The notes below the pieces were generated by a model. That model was not told the DNA's origin. It searched no databases and was given only the letters and a program-made list of their open reading frames with translations. Made by a program: the position numbers and the translations under genes. Positions 43,627-58,000 of a stretch of DNA of 64,000 nt are shown piece after piece; within the stretch, counting starts at the first letter, position 1, and every line of letters starts with the position of its first letter. Origin of the DNA: Brienomyrus brachyistius (lineage: Eukaryota; Chordata; Actinopteri; Osteoglossiformes; Mormyridae); the NCBI RefSeq assembly GCF_023856365.1, contig NC_064549.1, forward strand, positions 9,317,608-9,381,607, in the 5' to 3' direction.

Positions 43627-46600
43627 ATGGTTTCTTCGTTCCAAGTGGGAAACAAATCGTGGAAGTCAGCTGTCAACTTAAGCTTCATGGCAATGATGAT
43701 TTTTGCTATGGGTAAGTACAAAACAAGCGATATCCGTAAACTGTGTGGGTAAATACGAGGGAAATCACGCCATAGTCGCTAGGTGCTTTGGTATTGGTAT
43801 TCGAATGTATCGAATGATGTTTTTGACAAAATATATGCATGTACGCTTATGTACGTAAGATATGTTCAATAGGGCACCTTTCATTATTTTAGCATGCAGA
43901 CGCGTTTGTTTGTGTGTGTGTGTATGTGTGTGTATATATATATATATATGAATGATGTTTTTTGAGTGATGCTTAGGTGTGTTTGTGCTTACGAGGGTGG
44001 GGATTCTGTATGGGCCCGCTCGCCTATTACATTTACTCCAAGTCCATCGATCTCTTCCTTTTCATTACGGTATTTACAGTTTCATATCAATCAAGCTCGC
44101 ATTCAGCAAAACAAATGACAAGCAATAATTATGCAGCAATAATATATATTGGCTGTCACTTTCAGATATTTCATTTCTGAAAGTGCCCCGCCTTTAAATA
44201 GATTGTTTTGTGTTTTCTCCGGTTGTGTAAATAACGGTACATATGTGTTTTGTTGCAAGTAATGCAGCCAAGTCCATGGAGAACAATGCTTTCGTTTTTT
44301 TGATGCGTTTTTAATGTTCACGTTGTTGTTGTTGTTGTTATTGTTAGCGGTTATTATGATTAAACATTGACCGAAGGATAAACGTGCATCGATCTTGGGG
44401 ATGCGAGATTGTGGTATAGGCCTATAGAATTTCTATTCTGTGGTTCAGTCTATCTGACGGCCGGTAATATAAACGAGATGTAACGCATCTGGATTATTGG
44501 GGATCCATTCCGTATCGTTCTGCTGCATTCGGAGGCGTTTGTGTTTACTATGGGAAAACTCTGATACAGGGTTACATTTCACTTATCTGTGTGATATCAA
44601 TCTGTCACAAAATCCTAATACGAAATTACATCGATGCGCAGAATTATGTCGTAACCTATGACGCAACAGTGTCTGCATAATAAAAGGGATCAATTATAAT
44701 GCACATCACTTAATGCGAAGCGATTTCTGTTCCCTTGTGTGGAAGACGACAATCGCGAAACGCTTCGTCTTCTGCCAGTTTTTTTTTTTTTTTCAAATTT
44801 TCCGCTGTTTTCGTAAATGAACAGCACTATTCGTTTATAATCACGTTATATGAAAAACGCTTTATATTTTAAATATTTTTCCCTTCTATATAGCCCTTTC
44901 GCTTCTTTTTGATCCGTCTTACAACGCTGTAAAACCACCGCGTTTTGTCTGACGTTGTTTAAACGCTGTTTTTACATCGGAAAAAGTGTGGCGTGAAATA
45001 GATTTTTTATTGTTACCTCCAACACTATATATAGGTTCTGACTTTCAGGAATTTATTTGAGACTAAAACATTTGACTCCTGTGTATGGCTGAATTTAACA
45101 CTACAGCAACGAGATTTTCCATTTAATTCAGAATGAAAACTGCACTTCAAGGACTATTTTTTCCCACATTTAATTTTTATATGATTCAGATAATATAGGA
45201 TGCTTAATGTAAATTATTCAGAATGCAGGGTGATTTTTACGTTAAGAGCGATCGTGCCATTTCAATAAAAACTTAGAACATAAGAAATTTATAAACAAGA
45301 GGAGGCCATTCGGCCCATCAAGCTCGTTTGGGGAGAACTTAACTAATAGCTCAGAGTTGTTAAAATCTTATCTAGCTCTGATTTAAAGGAACCCAGGGTT
45401 TTAGCTTGCACTACACTAGCAGGGTGACTATTCCAGTAACCTCTTACTCTCATCTGTTGGAGTTAGACTCCACCGAGTCCGTCGATGAGGAAAGAGATGC
45501 ACACTGGAGGCGAAGGATGGTTATAAGTCAGCTCTCTTTATTCCTTCCACAGATCGCGATCCGGGAGCCACTCAGATGCACAAACAGTACATACCACTCA
45601 ATTTTGACATTTACTGTTCATTAGTACCCACACCCACCCTTCTGTCTTATCTTTTGCAGTGTCAGCGACCCCTTCCCTTGTTAGGCCCAGTGGGTCAAGA
45701 GTAAGCATGATGTCACAACAAGCCTCCAACACACACCTTCTGCTTTTTCTGCTACACCACAGTCTAGGGCGAGGCCCCCTGCCTTGCCCTGCCTGCAAGT
45801 CGGTTCCCATTTTTAGTGTGACAAAGTTTAGCACAAAGCTTAGCCCCCCTCACATCGTAGTCAGTTTTAAATCTCCCGCACTTTGACGTTTAATATGGAA
45901 AATATCTTTGATCCTTAACTTTTTAAAAGTTAAAAGTTTACGGTAAAGCCTGGGGAAACTATAGCACACAAAGAACAGATTAATACAATTTGGCGAACCA
46001 TGTTTTATTTCACACAGCCAACTCAAATCTCCCCAAGTTTAAAACAAAGGGCACGACAGTTACATTCTAATGCTGCATTCCATTTGCCTTCGGATCCGAC
46101 TTTCGATTGCAGAGAATACGTCCCATCCGCTAAGAACGCGGGGAAAACTGAGTCGGACGCCTAACATGTGCCACAGAAGCAGCGATACTGTACCATAATC
46201 TCAGTGGTACAGCAGCTCGAAACACAAGACAACGTAAAATTCTTTGCTAGCACCAAATAGTTGAGAAGTAGAAGTTCAAATGTTTTAACTGTACAATTAA
46301 ACAACGGTCCTCTTTCTTGAGCGTTCTGAGAGGATGATGGCACTCATCAAAGCACTGTAACTACAGCAACCAGCTCATTCATGGAGATACTTCCTTCACT
46401 CAACAGCACTTCCCTTGTTATCCCAAAAACCAAAATGGAAGATTCTGTAGTTCTGTGTGTTTCATGAACAACCCTTAGTACTTATTTAATTGCCAATGAA
46501 ATTTCAGTTTTAGTTTTATTCATTTACAATTTACATTTTGGACATTATATTGTTAAGCGTTAAAAGTTCATTGCTATTTGAAAGGGTGCGCTTGTATTAT

Positions 46601-49600
46601 TTTGCTATTTTATTATTGTATCAGTGGCATAAAATGATCTTAAAATGACAATAATATTGTTTATCCCAATTTTTTCAGGGACAATATGTTGTCCAAAATA
46701 AGTAGTTATGGTAACAAGCCCACTTCAGAACTTTTGCCCCCCCCATTCCAACCCCCCATTCTCCCTCTTCCAGCCTCTTTGAAATCAAGATGCCTAAGGT
46801 GGGATATTTGGGAAAACATTATATAATTGTAACTGTAACTGTTGCTCATAATTGGAAGTTTAGGGAAATATATTAGTATCCCAATAAATTCCAGCAACAC
46901 TGTCCGACACTGTCTGTTATCTTCGTATGCTGAACTGGGACATGCTGCTGGACACAGATCCAGTGTGCTAATCAATCTGAGACATCATCGTCTAAGTGTG
47001 TGTGACCGGAGTACGACAAACACGGCATCTGTAAGATCGGCTACCTGTGGCGTTTAAGACAATTTTGCCAGGAAATTAAAACCACACACAAAAAAAAACC
47101 CAAAAACTTAATTTAGTCAGTTCATTATTATCATTATGATTCAGTCTTATTTTTATTTTGCTTATTTATATTTGTGCAAATAAGCATTTTTTCGGTTTAA
47201 TTATTCATTGACAGACAAATTTCCTAAATTTCCCTTGGTGTACACCTGTTCCTAATTGTATTGGTGTTTGCAGTTTTAATAATAAATATTTTCAAAACTA
47301 ATTTTGTTTTCCCAGCCATACGGAAATCGCGCAGTGAAACCATTACACCCCCCAGGGCAATGAATTCAGTGTTAGAGGCTCAATCACAGGAGTGTGTTCC
47401 TCAAAAAAAACAAAACTTTTGAAATAATGCGATAGATTCGTAATGTGAATGATTCACATTAATTTGCTACTTGCTTCTCAAACAAAATATGGGTTAGTTG
47501 CCGCTAAAACGCCAAATCTGCAGCCTACCTACATAGATTTTCTTGGAGAAGGAATCTCTGGCAACCGGGGGAAATGTAACTATTAGGAATGTGCCGGAAA
47601 TGACACAATGCAGCCGATTAAGTTTCTAGTCAAAGTCAAAAATGTGTGTAGATTGCAAAAGAAAGCCGCACTGTATTGTTAAAAATGTGCCACGAGTACA
47701 GTGACTAATTGCCTCCGGATGTTATCACTCAGTGAGAGCTTTTTCCAGTGTCCATTAAGTACTTCCTCTCCAGCTGACGTCTTGTACCATCTATTGAAAA
47801 ATCAGAAAGGGAAAAGATAGAAGGTCCGCTTTTTTCAGAAGGAGCCTGACACACATATAGGGTACGTGAAAATGTCCTGAAAGTATAAATCAGCAAGAAA
47901 AATGAGAAAACTTGTGAATTAGTTGGCTAAATAAGTTCTTGTCTTTTGAAGATGCTTTTGGGTGGTTGCTCTAATTGGAGAATACTTGCGTTTGATCAAT
48001 AACAGGATGTCAAAAGTAACAGTACCTTTTTATTCAGTCTGGGCTTGGGATGGCTCTGTCCGACTCAGGTCATTAGTGTCACTACATGAGTAAGACAGTA
48101 AGTAAGTGTAAGTGTCCGGTTAACAACTGGGAATGGAATGGCACTGAAGTGTGTCATCATCTAAAATGCAAAACAAAAATGACAGAATTTACTGACTTAT
48201 AAAAAGCTTGTGTCTACATCAGAAAAGTCTAACTGGGATCCGCTGGTGAGTAACACACTCTAGACATGGAATACCGTCAGTTGTGCTTTGCTGGTTCGTA
48301 TTCAGGCATCTCTTCTGTATATATTTGTGGTTTTTTTCCAGGTGAGAGTCAAAGTTTACCGCACTCTGAAAGGAGTGCTTTAATATCCATCCATCCATCC
48401 ATCCATCCATCCATCCATCCATTTTCCAAACCGCTTATCCTACTGGGTCGCAGGGGGTCCAGAGCCTATCCCGGAAACAATGGGTGCTTTATTATATTTA
48501 CAGTATTTCAATATTAGTATCTCTGATTCTCCACATTAATATTCTGTACTATGATGTCCATTTCATATTAAATACGCAATAACTTATCTTCAATCACAAA
48601 GTCCCACCAAATATTATATATTTTTGTTGTGTTGTGTCTACTTGAAGAGCAACATGAGAACTGCCTCTCCCTGTGGCCTGTACTACGAAGTGGGGTTACT
48701 GGCTTATCGGGGTAATTTGTCGGATTTAAGGTACCACAGTTTAAATGGACTTCATATTCGTTCACTTACATTTTGCCCAAACTACCTTAAATCCGACAAG
48801 TTACCCGGATAAGCCAGTAACCCGGCTTCATAGTACAGGCCACAGGGCCAGACACACTGGAAAGATATTTAAAGTTCTTTTCTCACTGATAGCGTTGTAT
48901 AAGATAGATAGTATTCATAATTAGCTACTATGCTAACCTGGCTTCTGGGCTAATATTTATACTTAATCTGGGCTGTTGCTGAATTTTATGATATAAATCT
49001 GGCATATTGTGTGAGCTCAGTACATTCACGATGTGGATGGTACAGTAAATAGTGTCCTTTTATTGTTTATTAAAAGACTATTGAGATCTCACACCTTTCT
49101 TCATAACACGAGCTAAGTCACAGGCTGAGCTTTTCACAGCATCCTGTGAGCACCAAGTCGTGTTCATGGTGGGAACATCGTCACACAAACAATTCAGCCA
49201 CACTGGGCCAGGGGATGGGAGGCCAGTGAGCATGCTCATTAACTCCCGTATTAGCGTGCTTTACACAGGCCACTGATATGCCGATTCTGCACCCATGACT
49301 CAGCCTATCTCCATGTCAGGGTGTTGGATTTGAATAAGAATGTTGAGTTCATCACTTACAGTTGTCCCAAGGCCAGATCAAGGATGGCCTAGTGGGCATT
49401 GAGAAGGTCCATCCCAAAGATCCATGGGTTCAGTATGAAGGTACTTGTACATCAGGATGTATCCCACTTGCACCTGCAAGTGCTACCATCCCGGCATCTG
49501 GACTTCCTCCTCCATCACAGACCTGAGGTGGGCTGTAGTTAGAGGTCACTGCCCATCATATTCATCCGATGCGTGTTCCCCAGTAACTGGAGAATGTGTG

Positions 49601-52600
49601 TTGAGGCATTGAGTAGCCCAATCCACTGCTGGAGTGCTGCTGGCAGTTGGTGTTGGTGTTCTGGTTGCAAGTCAAGGTGGGCCTGAAATGTCCTGCCCTT
49701 CAGAGTCAAGGCTGTTTATTATTTAACATTTATAATGTTGCGGTCAGACCATTGACCATTGAAAGCACTGGACTGTGAGCTTCAAAGGAACCTTTCCAGG
49801 GCCCCTGATTGTACTTGGGGAGGTGTGAATAGGTGACTGATGGCCACTTCCCGGGCCTGACAGGATGGATTGGGCTCCGTCATCTCTGGGGCATCTTCCT
49901 GCTCTCTGCTCCTCCAGGAACTGACTGCCGTTCTTTGGTGTCTTCATTGAGCTCGCTCAGCCATGCTATCCCAGAAATCACCTCCTGGAGCTCCACAATC
50001 TATCACTCCAGGTCGTCTGTTCCACCAGTGTTGTGTTACAGGTGGACAAGAGAGGCAGGCAGAAAAATGGAGGCATGGTTTGCTCTTTTTACTGGTTCTG
50101 GGGATCTCGTTCCTTTCTCCTCAACGCTAGCTCAGTGACAGGCAGATCCACTCACATCTTCCGGCATAATGTGACGGTCCACCAGGATTACGCTGTGCAT
50201 CAGAAGGGTGGAGATCAGCACCATGCAGATTAACTCTAACCAAAGGCTGGCCAAAAAGAGATGCCAGCAGGTTGTGGCTGCCCCAACCAAGGATGGGGAT
50301 TGTCTTTAAGGCTTTAAGCTGGACTGGGGAGACGGTCATGGAAAATAAGCAGCAAGTTGGTTGTTTAAACTCTCTACGCCAGACAGCCCAGAAGATGACG
50401 ACCCTGAGGGAACTGCCTGCTCTTATCAACCCGTCTGTGCGGCCATATTGATTTAGGGGGACGTGGTGCATCCCTCTGAGATGACGACCACAGTCTCTTT
50501 GCCACCACAGCTTATATATGCTTATGTCTATCACTGACCAGATCACACATCTCCTGGGGTTTTTACCGGCACCCTTGCCGCCTAACCCTTCTTTGTCCAC
50601 CACCACAGCCAATCCCGCGTAAGGCGGGGCCATTCTTAAACAGACCGTTTGGCGACATCGCCCACTCCAGCCATTCAGCAGGTTATGTGGACATCGTCTT
50701 TGATGAACAAAGGAGCTGAATGGACTGCTGGGAGAGGATGTCCCTGTGTGCACTGGCGTAGCACCCCGATAGTGTGACACCCTGTGAATATTTTATTAGA
50801 TCGCTGGGCTTTTTGGCAGCTGCAACAGCAGCTGCAGATATGCACTGTGGGGAAGCCTCTCTTTTCCTTTCACTCGAAAAAGTGTCCAGATTTGTGACAT
50901 TTCGTGACACCGGCTAACGGTGTTTGCTTCTTTATTCTAACCGAAGTCCCCCCGGCCCCCTGCTTGCCCACTGTCTCAGAAGGGCAGCATGCTGATGTCA
51001 TCTCCTTATGCTGCAGCATTATGTCACTTTTCTTTCTAATCAAAGCTCCTAAATCACATATCGCCCTCCTGAGAGGATCAAGGTTCCCCGTAAGGGTTGA
51101 ATCGTGTAATTATCCATTTCCTATAATCGCTTGCCCTGGTCAAGGTCACGGAGAGTTCAGAGCCTATCCTGGAGATACTACAGGCATAAGGCAGGGAACA
51201 ACCCAGGATGGGATGCTGACCCATTGCAGGGCACACACACACGCACACACCATTCGCTTATACATTCACACACCAGATCGTTATGACTCAGTATTGCCTA
51301 ATCCGGTCCTTGGGGACCCCCAGACAGCCCACATGTTTGCTCCCTCCTAGCTCCCCGTCAGACAGCCCACATTTTTGCATCCTCCCAGCTCCCTGCCAGG
51401 CAGTTCATGTTTTTGCACCCTCCCAGCTCCCCATCAGACAGCCCACATTTTTGCTTCCTCCCAGCTCCCTGCCAGGCAGTTCACATGTTTGTTCCCTCCC
51501 TGCTCCCCATCAGACAGCCCACATTTTTGCTCCCTCCCAGCTCCCTGCCAGAAAGTCCACATGTTTGCTCCCTCCCAGCTCCCCATCAGACAGCCCACAT
51601 TTTTGCTCCCTCCCTGCTCCCCAAGGACCAGATTGGGAAATACTGCTCCAACTAGTGCCGGGAGCCACTGAGGTAAGGCCACTTGACTTACCAGATAGTC
51701 ACGAACATATGACTGCCACTGAGCCAATGGATGCCTGGTTATATAGTTTGACAATAGGGCTGCATCCTTCTGCTCTGGCACGGTCGTTCGAGGCCTGCTG
51801 TTCGCCTTGTCCTTTTCGTCACGGGTGATGATAGCCACCTGCTGCCCATAAGCAGCCTAGCAACTCCAACCCAGAATCCTTTGCTGTGAAATCAACAGAG
51901 CCAGAAGTTATAAAACAGACGGCATTGTACCCATGTCCTTGATGATGTGAAATCTCTGCAGATGCCAGTGTTACAGATACTGTTCCTACTCACGTTTTAT
52001 TAGCCAATGGCGGTGCAGCACTTCTGCGTCATTTCTCACGATTTTATAATAGAACTAGACATTTCTCGTGGTCTATCCACAGCATTCCATAAGGCAAGGC
52101 ACGTTTATTTATACGGCACAATTCAAAGTGATTTACTATTAAAAATAAGTTACATTATAATGGCAGTGTATGAATAAACCTCTGCTGATTTAATTTATTG
52201 AAAAGCTGCAGCAAACAGTAACGTTTTAAAGCCTGATTTCAATGAGCTGACAGGTTCTGCGGACCTCAGGTCTTCGGGAAGCATAGAAACTAAACGCTGC
52301 TCCACCTTTGTCTTTCCCAGATGACCTTGGGCTTCCGGATGCTTCATACGATTCAAATAAATCAGAAATGTATTTAGGCCCGAGACCATTTGGGGCTCTG
52401 TACACAAGTAATATTTTACGATCGATCTTGTGACGCAAAGGAAGCCAGTGCAGTGATTTAAGGAGCAGTGCGATATGCTCTGCTTCCAGTGTGCGGGTGA
52501 AGACACTGGATGAACTGCAGCTGTCCGACTGATATTTTTCCAAGACCTGCGAAGACACTGTTACAATAGTCTAGCCTGCTAGAAATAACAGCGATTATGC

Positions 52601-53674
52601 ATAAACGTTATGTATGCATTTGACGAGTCTAAGCTTATGAACTGAAATTAACTGAAGCTTAGGAGTCTAAGATGCAAGAGTGCAGCGGAATCACTTTGTG
52701 TATCTTTATTTCAGTCATTTACAAATATTGCCTTAGAGTTGCTTGAGTATTTAAATGTTAATCGTAGCATTTACGTCCAAGTTGCCACTCTAACTAAACA
52801 TTTGTATAAAATAATCCCTTACATATTACTGTCTGAACAGAATGATGTCATTAAGCCCAATGCAGCTGCGTCTATCCTACACAGCATGCCATGTCTCTCC
52901 TGCAGCAGTAGATGGCAGCAGCGTGCCACTCTCGTTTGTTTTTTTTTTTTCCCCTCAAAGCTCAGCAAGAAAACCATTTTGAAGACGTTTATTATGCTGA
53001 CATAAAACTGGCACGTTTTTTTGGCTCAGTCTTCACACTTCGCCTCTGTCAGGTCTAAGATTTGTAGATGGAAGTGATTTTTATGCACAAACTGAATGTA
53101 CAGCGTGAATTAAATTTTAAACAGACATCGGACCTACATAACTTCGGTCAATATTGCTAAAAGCTCTTTTGCAAATGAGTAGTATTTGCAGGCCTTTTAT
53201 CTTATATTAATGGGCAGTATTATTGTATATCATAGTGGAAGTGTTTTACTTTTACAGGAAAGAATAATTGATCTCCAAGGTCGTCAGTACTTGTTAGATA
53301 TAAACAGACCTTTCAAATGTACAGCAGTTTAATGTGGCTTATAAAAAATATCTGTATGGTATCATTTTATGTGTTGTGCTGTATTACAGTATATAATTCA
53401 TTGGAACCTTTCATCACTAAAAAAAGTCTTCTCAGTGTTTAAGTAACTGGGATAATGTTTTCGGTGAGTACTACCTACTCATTTCCTTTCTCTTCATTAA
53501 ATTTTCTTGTATGGACATATTTTCTTTTACGGGAAGTACATGTAGATTTGCTGTTCAGAGCATGTTGTGGGTGTGTGTGTACATGTATGTGTTTGATCAG
53601 CTCATGGTCTTCTGTACAGGGGATGTTGCTGTGATCACATGTGTGTGAGACACTCCCCCTGGGAATGTGATTTG

Positions 53675-53715
<41 letters not shown>

Positions 53716-55039
53716 AAGTGCCATGTCGGGCACTGGCTTGGTCCGCGGGCCGAATCGGCTGAGGCGTCACTGCAAAGCGACTCACTGCCACCTCATTGCA
53801 GTGACCTTGAGCTGGTGCCCAAAAAAAAAAAAAAACATGGAAATGAGGCAAGCAGAGAATGGAGGCGGAGGGATGGGTGGGGCTTGGGGGGGGGAGGTAG
53901 GGGCTGAGGAGGAATGTACTGCAGTGTTTCATGCCTTGTGCCAGTCCTGCCTTTGACAGACCCAAGCAATAGGCCATTAGAATACAGCAACTATTGATTT
54001 TCCCCAACGATTAATGAATCAGGATAAGGGTGACAGTCTCTCTTTTGCACCCCCTCCCCACTGAGACCCCCCCCCCTCCCCCCCCAGCGGAGGTCAAACT
54101 CTAATGTTCCCCTATATTTACCGCATAATTGCATGGCACTAATCATGCATTCATTGATATGTTTGAAAAAATATAGCACCGTGTATTATAATACACATTT
54201 TATATACAGATCGGTAAAAATAGCAGGGTTTGCTTTATCTAGGCAATATTTTTACAGTATTAGCAATAAGATATTAACTGAAGATTATCCTGTGCTGGAT
54301 AAGCAGTCGGTGGACGGATGGATGGATATTGCAATATTAACTGTAAAGATGTCAGTGGGTCAAAGTTCATACCTGAAAGTCTCACGGTCTACCGAGACGG
54401 ATGTATAGTCACATGACTGTATGACTGTGACGTAGCTGCTTCCTCATACATTCCTTGATTCTGCATTAACTTTTTGTCAGCCGTGCCAGTGTGCAGCATG
54501 TGGATAAAACGTGTCGGGGGAAACGACAAGGGACGATCGCTGGGCGGCTGCCGCTGCCGGTTTGACACACGTGTCGGTTTATTAGTGTCCGCACTATAAA
54601 TGCGAGCCTGACGGTTCTGTGTTCTGAGGATGTACGCTTTCTGTGTGTGTGTGTGTGTGTGTCCTGTGGGCGTCAGCCCGTCTGTCCCCCTCCTCCCCGA
54701 GGAACAGGTGCTGTACCGCAGTCCCATGTGAAGACACCTGCCTACTTGAGGGGGAGGGGGGCTGGCTGGGTGCGGTGGGGGGGTGGGCTCAGACTGCAGC
54801 AGTAGGAAGAGCAGCGTATGTGAGAAAGGCTGATCAGATGAGCTTGGGGGGTGGGGTAGCGGCAAGGCTGGTGCGCAGGGAGCCAGGACAGGAGGGGAAG
54901 AGTGGCTGCGATGGGCTGCCTTCTACCGCAGAGGCCGAGTCCGGCGGAGAATAACTGCAGCAGCAGCAGTGGGATCCTGTCCAGAAATGCTAAAAAACTC
55001 CTGACTGCGGAGGCAGGGGATGGTGCAGAGCTGCACTCA

Positions 55040-55078
<39 letters not shown>

Positions 55079-58000
55079 GCACACTGCTAGCAGGGGCTGT
55101 GACAGCTAAAATAAGATGCACGCTGAAGACGAGCTGGGATAGCCAGCGGCTAGCCAGTTAGCGCTCCTCAGTACCAACGTGTGCCGATTACAGAATCTCG
55201 TTGCTTGTCGAGTTAAAGTCAAACAACTTGTAATGCTGTGTGGGAGCTCTTCTGTAGTCTAATGACTTTGTGCATATGAGTCATTGCATTGTAAAGAGAC
55301 TCTGATACACTTGTAATTTGAGCAAAAAGCAGGTGTTACAGTTTAAGGAATGTTTATTGTGTTTTTGAAGCAATACTGACAAAAATGGCATTTTGATACA
55401 TTTCTCATACAGTAATTACTGCAGTAACCTCGATTCTAAAGTTTGTCATTAGCTTTGCTACTACTGCCCAACTGTGTCGGTATCTTTATTAAGGTACCTA
55501 CCTCTGGTTGTACATAGTTTGTTTGTTGTGGTGTAACTCTCTGTTGTGGTTTCTCTGATGCTAAAACATTATCGTTGATGTAGTATGTATTACTGCTGAT
55601 GGGGTGGCAGTATTAAAGTAACCCTGTGCTCGCTTTGTGCATGTAGCTTCATTGATATGTCATTTGATTTTTTTTTTTGTGATGTAAGTGCTGTAGACAC
55701 CCTGATGCCGATCTTTCAGCTTTGATGTAGCGGATAATACTGCTGACATGGTGACAGTATTAAGGCAAACTCATATTGTCTCTTTAACTTTCTTTGAAGT
55801 GTCATGGTTGACGACTGTCATGGATCTGGCGTGACACGCTTTTAGACTCTCACACTCGTGCAAGAAATCTCACGGCAAAGCTGCATCGTTCCATTATAAA
55901 CCTAATATTAGCTACATCAAAAGCAATGCGGTAGTTTGCAAACCCTACAGACTATGTACAAGTTAATAAAACCGTTACATGTATGTGCAGGTCTGTCCGG
56001 AATTGAAAATCTCACTTGATCCAGCCAGCTGACCAAAGTTGGCAGCCCTGAACGTTGAGTTAATAGCTCGTTTAAAAGTAGCTATTGCTAAAGGTGAGTC
56101 AGTCCATTAGGGTTAGGGTTAGGGTTAGAGTTAGTAGTAGGGTTAGGGTTAGGGTTAGAGTTAGCCTCATACTAGTTTGTGAGCTAAATGCTCCAGGAAT
56201 TTGCATGGATGCCCGACATCATTAATCGTTGGCGTTTTTCAGATTCTCCTGCCTCATCTATGGACGTGACGGTGCCCTCCAAGGTCATCGCACTCAACGG
56301 CACCACTGCCAGATTACCCTGTACCTTTACCTCCTGCTACAAGATTGATATCAATAGGTTTGCCATGAACTGGACCTACAAGGAAACTCTCAACGACACA
56401 GAGGAGATAGTGAGTAGTGCTGAGTTTGGGGGGTGTTCTCAGAAATCCCAAAGTTAGCTGGGTTAGCTTAAGCTAGAAGTCAGTAAGTAGCTTAAGTTAA
56501 CCTAGCTAGCGGAAATCCTTCTTTGTGGAACACCTCCTTTATCTGTTCCCATTTTAATGTTTTCTCTACTCATTAATCACTCATCCCGTTTTTTATTTTA
56601 GTGTTTTTCTATATTAATAAAAAGTCACCCAGACCTTTCCTTTTGAGGTAACAAATATCACTGTAGTGACCTAGTACGGAACATTCTGTTGAACCGTTTA
56701 ACCAAACAGAAGAAGAAGCACATTTCGATCTGTGACAGCAGTACAGGCAGGTTCTTAAGTAATGTGGCTGTTCACGTCACTACTAAAGAGGGTTGTTTTA
56801 CCAAGTTGGGTTGTCTGTAGTGAATTTTACATGTCTGCTACTCACTCATCTCTCGCTTTGACCCATTTGAGAGATGCAGGTTCAGCCAAGCTGACAATGT
56901 TTTGGGACTGTGACAGCATAAGGAGATAGATGCAGATGCTGTGACCTCTCCGTTGCCTGATTTAATTTCCATTTAATTTACGTCTTCAGTTCTTTTATAT
57001 GCTCCGGATTAACTGTGTCTACCAATACTACAGGTGCTTCTCAAGTTACCGTGATGTTTCATTCCGATGATCTAAAGCTGAAAATACCATAATATGGATA
57101 TGATATTATAAATAAACAATTAAATAAACAAGAATTAATAACTACTGTCACTGAATAAGTAAATATTTCGTTAAATGCAGAAAAAAAACATCATACTGTA
57201 CAATACGGTGTTAGACACTATATAAGATTTTTAATGCTAGTGTTCGCTACAGTGACTGGAAGCGAGGTGATGCTGCCATCATCTAGCATCACCAGAGAGT
57301 ATCATGCGGTGTATTGCTAGTCCGGGGGCAGAACCGAATTCAAAGTTTGGTGACTACTAATTGTGCATCGCTATTGCGCCACAGTAAAATCGAGATATCG
57401 TAAATCAAACCACCGTAAAATGAAGAGCACGCCTACCTGTGCTAATATCTTAGGTAATCAATGAAATTTACTACCTTTATTTATCTGGGTAGTAAGCGTA
57501 CAATTTCTCACAACAAACAGCACATTTTAACATTAGAACATAAGCAAAATGAGAGTCACATAATGAAAACTAACAGAGATTTCTTCTGTTCTCCAAAAAG
57601 TTGTTGATATTTTGTTGGACGGCTAGATGATCACCGATTGGGTTCCCAATCCTCTCCTCAGGGGCACCTCAGCCATTCCATGTATTCATTAAATATCACG
57701 ACCAGCTCAATTAATTAATGACCTTAATTAGTTAAGTGAGGTATCGATTATACAAACGTGGTATGCAAGTGGGGCAGTCAACAAATACACAGGTGTATTG
57801 GATGGTTCCTGTAAATACTGGCGGGACTTTAGGAGAGATGTTGAAGTGACTAAGCTGACACTCTTTGACCGACATAATATTACAGTTTTACACCGACATG
57901 AAGATCATTTAAGCATCATTTTTTTTACTTTTTAACACCTTTTTTCTTACTCAGTTTATGACATTTAAACACCGGGTGACTGTCATACGGACGGAGCGGT

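Larger units (their letters stand above)
52600..56100. other. SCN2B intron 1, last part
   Basis: Includes three dinucleotide repeats (listed) and a GC-richer block at 54480-55140. I looked in that block for an alternative SCN2B leader exon: its open frames lack a hydrophobic segment before a phase-1 donor. Confidence 0.45.

Noticed and set aside
50127..50780. 217-codon minus-strand frame
   Set aside because: No recognisable domain, no signal or splice support, next to decayed retroelement sequence; more likely relic DNA.
51283..51838. 181-codon Pro/Ser-rich frame
   Set aside because: Explained by the 38-bp array inside a MITE.
54643..55090. SCN2B leader exon in the GC-rich block
   Set aside because: Frames lack a hydrophobic segment before a phase-1 donor; the 43627 exon fits better.
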